This document shows, piece by piece, positions 16,501 through 20,117 of a stretch of 20,117 bases of DNA (position 1 is its first letter; the number at the start of each line of letters is the position of its first letter). A program made the translations under genes and the position numbers. This DNA comes from an uncultured Cellvibrio sp. (GTDB lineage Bacteria > Pseudomonadota > Gammaproteobacteria > Pseudomonadales > Cellvibrionaceae): assembly GCA_946481095.1 (NCBI GenBank), contig CAMLML010000082.1, positions 1 to 20,117 on the forward strand. Reading direction: 5' to 3'. The notes beneath the pieces were generated by a model that saw nothing but the letters and a program-made list of their open reading frames with translations, made no database searches and had not been told where the DNA came from.

Positions 16501-19201
16501 TAGTCGCAGCGCGATTGGCTTCCGGTTTACCTTCACCGTTTAATACTTGAATCAATAATTCATGATCAGCATCGCGGCTTAACGCACCCATGTAACCATC
16601 GCCTTTGGGAACATTCAAACCAAACCAGGTATCAAATTGCAGATAATCAAAAGGGCGCATCACCGTACTGAAATTGCCACTTTCTTCGAAAACACGGGTA
16701 ATAAAATTCGCGCTTACTTTTCCGGGCGGAACCGAATCAAGTGCCAGCGACAATTCGAAATTGGCATTACCTTTTTCATCCAGATTCTCATCGAAAACTT
16801 TAATGGAACTGGTGGCAACTTTACGCACATCATCATCAAAATCGAATTGGCCATAACCGTCAAAGCTGGTTTTTTTCGCAAACAATTTGACTTCACTATC
16901 CGCTTTTAATTTTTTGGCTGTACCACCATGCAACCACTGCGCAAACAAATTCACGTTCATTGGCATGGCCGATGCGAGCAAGGGTGTTGAATCAGGTGTG
17001 ACTTCGACTTTCAAACGATTAGGCACCACCATTTCTATTTTCAGCATTTTGTCGAAATAATGGTTACCTAGATGCACTACCGCACGATAATTTCCTGTCG
17101 GTGCAGTTTCTTCTGTTTTAATGGCAAAAGTATAAATATCACCAACGGCTCTGTTACTGGTTTCACTCACCACTTTTTTGCCAGAAGGATCAAATAAATC
17201 CAGTTTTACCGGATGATTGGCTGGCAAAATTCCTTGTTTGTCTTCGAGAATAAAACTTAGAAAAATATCATCGCCAGGACGCCAAACATCGCGCTCGCCG
17301 TAAATAAATCCTTTTAGTCCATTGGAAATTTGTTCACCGCCCACATCAAATTGATTGGTCGGTAATGCGTCAGTTTTTCGAACGCGCAAATAACCGCGCT
17401 GTTCTTTATTGGTGGCTTCAATATAAAAAGGGGTTCCATCTGTTTTTATAGTGACAATGCCCTGGCTATCCGTTGAGCCTTTACCGATTAATTGATTTTG
17501 ATAATTAAATACGTCGATCCCGGTATTCGCCATAGGTTTGGCGGTATCTATTTCTGTAGTGATAACTTGCAAGAGTTGGTCACCGCCCAGCTTCGCAATC
17601 AAACCAATATTGGAAGCCAAAAAATTCCGCTTGGCAGTGGTTTCATTATTGCCATAAGAAAAATAAGCGTCATGACAAGGGTTCCATCTATCATCCCAAT
17701 CATAATGGCCACTTGATTCATAATATTGACGGTACCATTCAGGCTCACTGTCCTGCTCTTCGTAATAACTGCCTCCCTCCGCATTTTTTGGCATAGGCGC
17801 AACCGGTTCTGTTGGCCGTTCACCTTCGCAATTGTACACAGAGTTACTGCGATCAATTTGTAATTCCAAACGCAATAACCCTGCAGGATGCTCTTGCATC
17901 AATTGAGTTAAATCGAGATTAAATCGTTGTGATCCATCGCGCGGAACCTCGGGCAATTTAAATGTTTTTCGCCAGAGATACCGACCTGTTTGTGTGGGCG
18001 CCGAATAGCCAACATTGGAAATAGTGTTGTCTTGTAAATATTGCCCGATATTATTTTCAAACACTTTGAATGCAATCACTTGAACCGAGTCAACACCAGC
18101 CGCCTCAAATGGAACCGATAATTGTTTGGCGTTGGGTAAAATACTGGTCGCACCAACAAATTTTACAGAGGGCTTGGTTAAGCTCAATACCAATACTTCA
18201 GAATATTCTTTGTCCAAGGTTTGTGATTTATTATTGATAATTGATTTTGAAATCACAAAGCTATGTTGACCATCAGCTACTTTTTTCGGAAAGTAACGCA
18301 ACACACTGCCATCGCGCGTCATGTCAACATCACTTCCGTTGACTTTAACCAGTCCGGATAAATTTTGATTTTCATCCAATTCATCAGAAAATCGAATTTC
18401 AACATGTGTGTCAGGGTGATGCACAACCTGCACGCCCGTTACTTTAAATTGATTTAGTTTTGGAACCTCAATTTCGCGCGCACCTTTTTTATCACTGCCG
18501 AGTGAAGCGCCATTCCACATTAGTTCAAGTTTGCCATCGCTTTCTGTTCTTGCAATATTATTAATGGTGAATCGAAATGTTTTATGATCAATTTCTTCTG
18601 TCCACTCTACATCCTGATTTTTCTTGTTGACTTCAACCGTGAGAATTTTTTTGATTTGATCAAGATCAGTCGTATCGGCGGTGGTAATCGTACCGGTTAA
18701 TTGCATTTTTCCTTCAGAATCCGGCACAGGAATTAAACTGTTTACCTGCAAGTCAAATTCCTGTTTAACCGTTTCCAATTCCAATACAAAATCATCCAGC
18801 GATTGATCAACACCCGCCAATCCATCCGCCGTTAAGGTCAAGCGAAATTTTTTGCCATTTGGAAAACGCTCTGCCGGTGTAATACGCAACTCATCTTCAG
18901 CCGTAAATACCAGATTGATTGGCGTGTCTATATCCAAATCAACCAGATCATCATCCGCCGCCTTATCGACATTTTCAGCACTGACAACCGGATGGGAAAA
19001 TCGAATATAAATAGGTGCGTCAGTCGCCACCCAACGACGCGGATAATCAACCAAATGCTCCGCCCAATTAGCTTCCACTACGGCAGCAGCAGTATCATTC
19101 GTAGGTGTAGCAGCAGGGGGAGATTCCGATTTCTTGTCACAAGCAGTCAAACTGATAAGCGTAAAAAACAACAACCATTTGATGAGGTGCATGGCACGCA
19201 T
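13550..19201 (-). CDS. Bacterial alpha-2-macroglobulin family lipoprotein
   Basis: This periplasmic protease trap has 1883 residues, somewhat longer than E. coli YfhM (about 1650). The signal peptide MRAMHLIKWLLFFTLISLTAC has lipobox LTAC, with Asp after the Cys, which favours inner-membrane retention. Features in order: N-terminal beta domains; an acidic, Tyr-rich insert with two cysteines near 460-525; VWRPGDD near 641, typical of the bacterial family; a basic bait-like stretch (RKRRERRF) near 1190; the thioester motif YPHGCIEQ with Cys1416; and a helical thioester domain rich in Trp and Tyr. The final beta domain follows. The intact Cys and Gln suggest that it can link covalently to attacking proteases. 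In many bacteria the gene sits next to pbpC (PBP1c); here neither neighbour is pbpC. Ribosome site AAGGAAA precedes ATG 19201. Confidence 0.93.
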   Translation of the reverse strand: MRAMHLIKWLLFFTLISLTACDKKSESPPAATPTNDTAAAVVEANWAEHLVDYPRRWVATDAPIYIRFSHPVVSAENVDKAADDDLVDLDIDTPINLVFTAEDELRITPAERFPNGKKFRLTLTADGLAGVDQSLDDFVLELETVKQEFDLQVNSLIPVPDSEGKMQLTGTITTADTTDLDQIKKILTVEVNKKNQDVEWTEEIDHKTFRFTINNIARTESDGKLELMWNGASLGSDKKGAREIEVPKLNQFKVTGVQVVHHPDTHVEIRFSDELDENQNLSGLVKVNGSDVDMTRDGSVLRYFPKKVADGQHSFVISKSIINNKSQTLDKEYSEVLVLSLTKPSVKFVGATSILPNAKQLSVPFEAAGVDSVQVIAFKVFENNIGQYLQDNTISNVGYSAPTQTGRYLWRKTFKLPEVPRDGSQRFNLDLTQLMQEHPAGLLRLELQIDRSNSVYNCEGERPTEPVAPMPKNAEGGSYYEEQDSEPEWYRQYYESSGHYDWDDRWNPCHDAYFSYGNNETTAKRNFLASNIGLIAKLGGDQLLQVITTEIDTAKPMANTGIDVFNYQNQLIGKGSTDSQGIVTIKTDGTPFYIEATNKEQRGYLRVRKTDALPTNQFDVGGEQISNGLKGFIYGERDVWRPGDDIFLSFILEDKQGILPANHPVKLDLFDPSGKKVVSETSNRAVGDIYTFAIKTEETAPTGNYRAVVHLGNHYFDKMLKIEMVVPNRLKVEVTPDSTPLLASAMPMNVNLFAQWLHGGTAKKLKADSEVKLFAKKTSFDGYGQFDFDDDVRKVATSSIKVFDENLDEKGNANFELSLALDSVPPGKVSANFITRVFEESGNFSTVMRPFDYLQFDTWFGLNVPKGDGYMGALSRDADHELLIQVLNGEGKPEANRAATISVYELGWRWWWDEEEENLADYFSERSHTPITEENLTSDENGQVKWKLDHNRYDWGRHLIRVCDGNDAETGHCTSQEVYLGWSWDDAGSNNSATQMMLSSDKEKYAVGETAKVRLPKATQGRVLMSLETGSKIIKTGWLDVSADQRDLEIPITDEMAPNVYVSLMLLLPHQERKADAPIRIYGVIPLIVEDPKTKLNPHLDVAEKVRPESEFVVKVSEKDQRAMTYTLAVVDEGLLGLTDFHVPDAHQYFFKREALGVRTWDLFDLVVGAYGASLERVLSIGGSDAAVDADRKRRERRFPPIVKFVGAFQLKAGEIREHKIKLPPYMGAVRVMLVAADTATKTPAYGKVETTVKVTQPVVAYATLPRVLGPGEEVNLPVNVFVSEADIKTVDVSVDANEIFTIVEGKTQLSFTEPGDAIAILKLKVNDRIGKGHVKVVASAGEESATQEIYIDSRTPNLPAVVSESKLLAPGETWESPLAANGMFGTNQASVEVSSLPPLNLDKRLQYLIAYPHGCIEQTTSSVFPQLRLNKLMDLDKKQKQDIDKNIKAGIRRLSGFQTATGGFSYWPGESYVNDWGSTYAGHFLLEAKRAGYAVPDTLLMNWINYQRSAARISDGRDYYYYESVQAYRLYTLALANSAEMSAMNRLREELNNDDERFENYRATSRWLLALAYQQVGLKDVAAELMTKAGVNVPAYDDWGYTYGSDLRDRAILLSAMMQTQAASEATWQMAEQVAKGLSSEYWYSTQSLAWALMAMSDFAEQNADSKNPMRIAIKEEGETEWKDLSTSSTMLKQTINTPKISVRNDSDKNLRVLVSNRGIPANMYEQPKAEGLNIKVSFMSMDNKPLDISKLQQGTDFIAEVTVGADFQYLRREKLEDLSLTAVVPSGWQIRNERLEGSQLPKGIDYMDIRDDRVMAYFSLWRDYYWYYRYSDRNQTSVTVRLILNASYAGKFYLPGWQTSAMYNETLQAGSSGTWVEVVAK

Positions 19202-19296
19202 AGTGTTTCCTTGAAAGTTTTGGTTTATTTTCAGAAAAACCCTCTATTGCAGAAGGTTTTATCCGGCTCACTTTTTACCATAAAAGCAGAATTCTA

Positions 19297-19451
19297 GGCC
19301 AACAATTTAATCATCGCCAATTGGAATGATGGTGGTATTGTTATTCGGTTAATCACTTACCGAACTTATGAAGATGCACAGCTCATTACTTGAACTTGTA
19401 ATAATGTAGTGTGGAGATATATAGTCGATGCTGTGTATTAAACTGTTAGGG
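19297..19451 (+). repeat. attC-like region with inverted ends, containing motif copy 2 (19412-19449)
   Basis: The ends are inverted: CCAACAATTTAAT at 19299-19311 pairs with ATTAAACTGTTAGG at 19437-19450, 12 of 14 positions with one gap. The right end GTTAGGG is one base from the integron core GTTRRRY. A small inner hairpin (AACAAT ... ATTGTT around CCAATTGG) lies at 19301-19345. The right part holds the second copy of the motif at 4902-4938. It fills the 263-base gap before the small gene at 19465. It could be an attC, an attI or an unrelated repeat. Confidence 0.4.
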
Positions 19452-19464
19452 CTACCTATCTGAA

Positions 19465-19866
19465 ATGTTGAAACTAGAGCTCTTCTTTGATTCAGAGCTT
19501 CATCATAATGAAGAAATAATTAAATGGTGGGCTTCGCTATCATCTGAAATCAAAGCAGAACTAAACTCTATGAGCGAATTACAAAGGAGCCAAGATCAAA
19601 TATCAGTAATGATAGAAAATATTATAGAAACTTATTGCAAATCTCCTGGCATTTTGAAAGAAGAACAGGAGATTGTCTCTGACTACTACGAGTACTATGT
19701 CAACCATGAAATATATGAGCCTCTATTCATTGTGTGGTTGAGCAGTGCAGGCATGGGTTATGAAATCTATGAATACGGTAGATATTGCAATATGAACCTA
19801 GATAGCAGAGGGCAAATTGTAGTAAATAGAATTGGCTTTGAAGGGGAATGTTATGAAAATCTATAA
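19465..19866 (+). CDS. Small acidic protein of unknown function, probable integron cassette gene
   Basis: This protein of 133 residues is acidic, has no signal peptide and no recognised family. It is mostly helical by composition (EEIIKWWASLSSEIKAEL, then a Tyr/Glu-rich SDYYEYYVNHEIYEPLF stretch) with a short beta-like C-terminus. Its codon use looks more A+T-rich than the large genes to the left, which suggests acquisition. The ATG lies 14 bases after a GTTAGGG core-like site, and its stop is 3 bases before the long attC-like palindrome. This gene-then-attC order on the same strand is that of an integron gene cassette. No function can be proposed. Confidence 0.7.
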   Translation: MLKLELFFDSELHHNEEIIKWWASLSSEIKAELNSMSELQRSQDQISVMIENIIETYCKSPGILKEEQEIVSDYYEYYVNHEIYEPLFIVWLSSAGMGYEIYEYGRYCNMNLDSRGQIVVNRIGFEGECYENL

Positions 19867-19869
19867 AAC

Positions 19870-19982
19870 CCTAACAAAGCAATGTTGCGGATGCCATTTT
19901 TGTTGCGCTTTTGCATTCGCGGCACTCATTATGTGCAACACAAAAGCGCAACAAAAAAGTCACCGCAAATAGCAACATTAGG
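19870..19982 (+). repeat. attC-like recombination site (integron-type palindrome)
   Basis: This 113-base imperfect palindrome starts CCTAACAAAGC and ends ACATTAGG. CCTAA (19870-19874) pairs with TTAGG (19978-19982). After an unpaired internal loop, TTGCGG (19885-19890) pairs with CCGCAA (19963-19968). An inner perfect 17-bp stem follows: TTTTTGTTGCGCTTTTG (19897-19913) with CAAAAGCGCAACAAAAA (19941-19957). Outer box, unpaired spacer, inner box and variable arm are the layout of an integron attC. The core reads ATTAGGT rather than GTTRRRY, one base off. It lies right after one small gene and 5 bases before the next start. Confidence 0.65.
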
Positions 19983-19987
19983 TTTTT

Positions 19988-20117
19988 ATGGAAATTCTTC
20001 TCACAGACTGGTGCAAAGATTGGCGGGGCAAGGAGCCACAAAAGCTGACCGTTCAGCAGCTTTCGCTAGACAATCAGAAAATACTTTTTTCCCTTGTTGT
20101 TTCGGTCGGGAATGGGA
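19988..20117 (+). CDS. Start of a further small gene, cut by the window end
   Basis: ATG at 19988 opens a frame that runs to the end of the window (43 codons). It begins MEILLTDWCKDWRGKEPQK and continues with an SLDNQKILFSLVVSVGNG-like stretch. It starts 5 bases after the attC-like site, as the first gene of the next integron cassette would. No ribosome site is visible between, which is common in cassettes. The family is not recognised. Confidence 0.5.
   Translation, partial: MEILLTDWCKDWRGKEPQKLTVQQLSLDNQKILFSLVVSVGNG

Noticed and set aside
13821..18000. Several open frames of 60-190 codons on the + strand inside the alpha-2-macroglobulin gene
   Set aside because: They are shadows of a long well-supported gene on the other strand. 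None has a ribosome site or domain.
1..20117. CRISPR arrays, tRNA or rRNA genes, complete transposase genes
   Set aside because: No regularly spaced repeats, no cloverleaf or rRNA signatures, and no transposase motifs were seen on either strand.

Overview
The window looks like a chromosomal segment of a Cellvibrio-like gammaproteobacterium (Cellvibrionaceae). The grounds are an A+T-leaning base composition, a lipoprotein with the long poly-serine linker typical of Cellvibrio and Saccharophagus secreted proteins, and a Gram-negative gene set (lipoproteins, MBOAT/SGNH acetylation genes, a LuxR-type regulator). The taxonomic call is an inference from style, not from a marker gene.

Left end (1-2850, + strand): two displaced Rhs C-terminal tips in tandem, each followed by a candidate immunity gene that overlaps it. 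The first ends in an HNH-type nuclease and is followed by a DUF4265-like protein. The second keeps about 220 residues of Rhs core and ends in a domain with a Cys/His pattern like a papain-fold enzyme; its partner has a signal peptide. Both tips start from the same 25-bp core sequence, and a terminator follows each pair.

Middle left (2888-5272): a GMC-family FAD oxidoreductase on the minus strand, a stretch of about 400 bp with integron-like repeats, and a small secreted cysteine-containing protein.

Middle (5322-9232, minus strand): a tightly packed three-gene operon of an MBOAT O-acyltransferase and two SGNH-fold proteins. It fits O-acetylation of a periplasmic polysaccharide, most likely peptidoglycan (PatA/PatB/Ape1 type).

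Then come a small lipoprotein and an RluA-family pseudouridine synthase (+ strand), followed by a convergent hairpin and a REP-like palindrome.

Middle right (10995-13410, minus strand): a LuxR-type receptor with all the usual acyl-homoserine-lactone pocket residues, and a poly-serine beta-propeller lipoprotein. A near-canonical lux box lies between them. No luxI is in the window. The luxR gene has no ordinary start codon at its natural N-terminus: a perfect Shine-Dalgarno inside a hairpin precedes an in-frame ATT.

Right (13550-19201, minus strand): a large bacterial alpha-2-macroglobulin lipoprotein with an intact CIEQ thioester motif and no pbpC neighbour in the window.

Right end (19297-20117): an integron-like stretch with an attC-like repeat, a small unknown gene, a long attC-like palindrome and the start of another gene. 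A 38-bp motif before the small unknown gene recurs about 14.5 kb away, before the secreted protein at 4958. The strongest leads are the luxR/lux-box/propeller circuit with its odd start, the two Rhs toxin-immunity modules, and the scattered integron-like cassettes.
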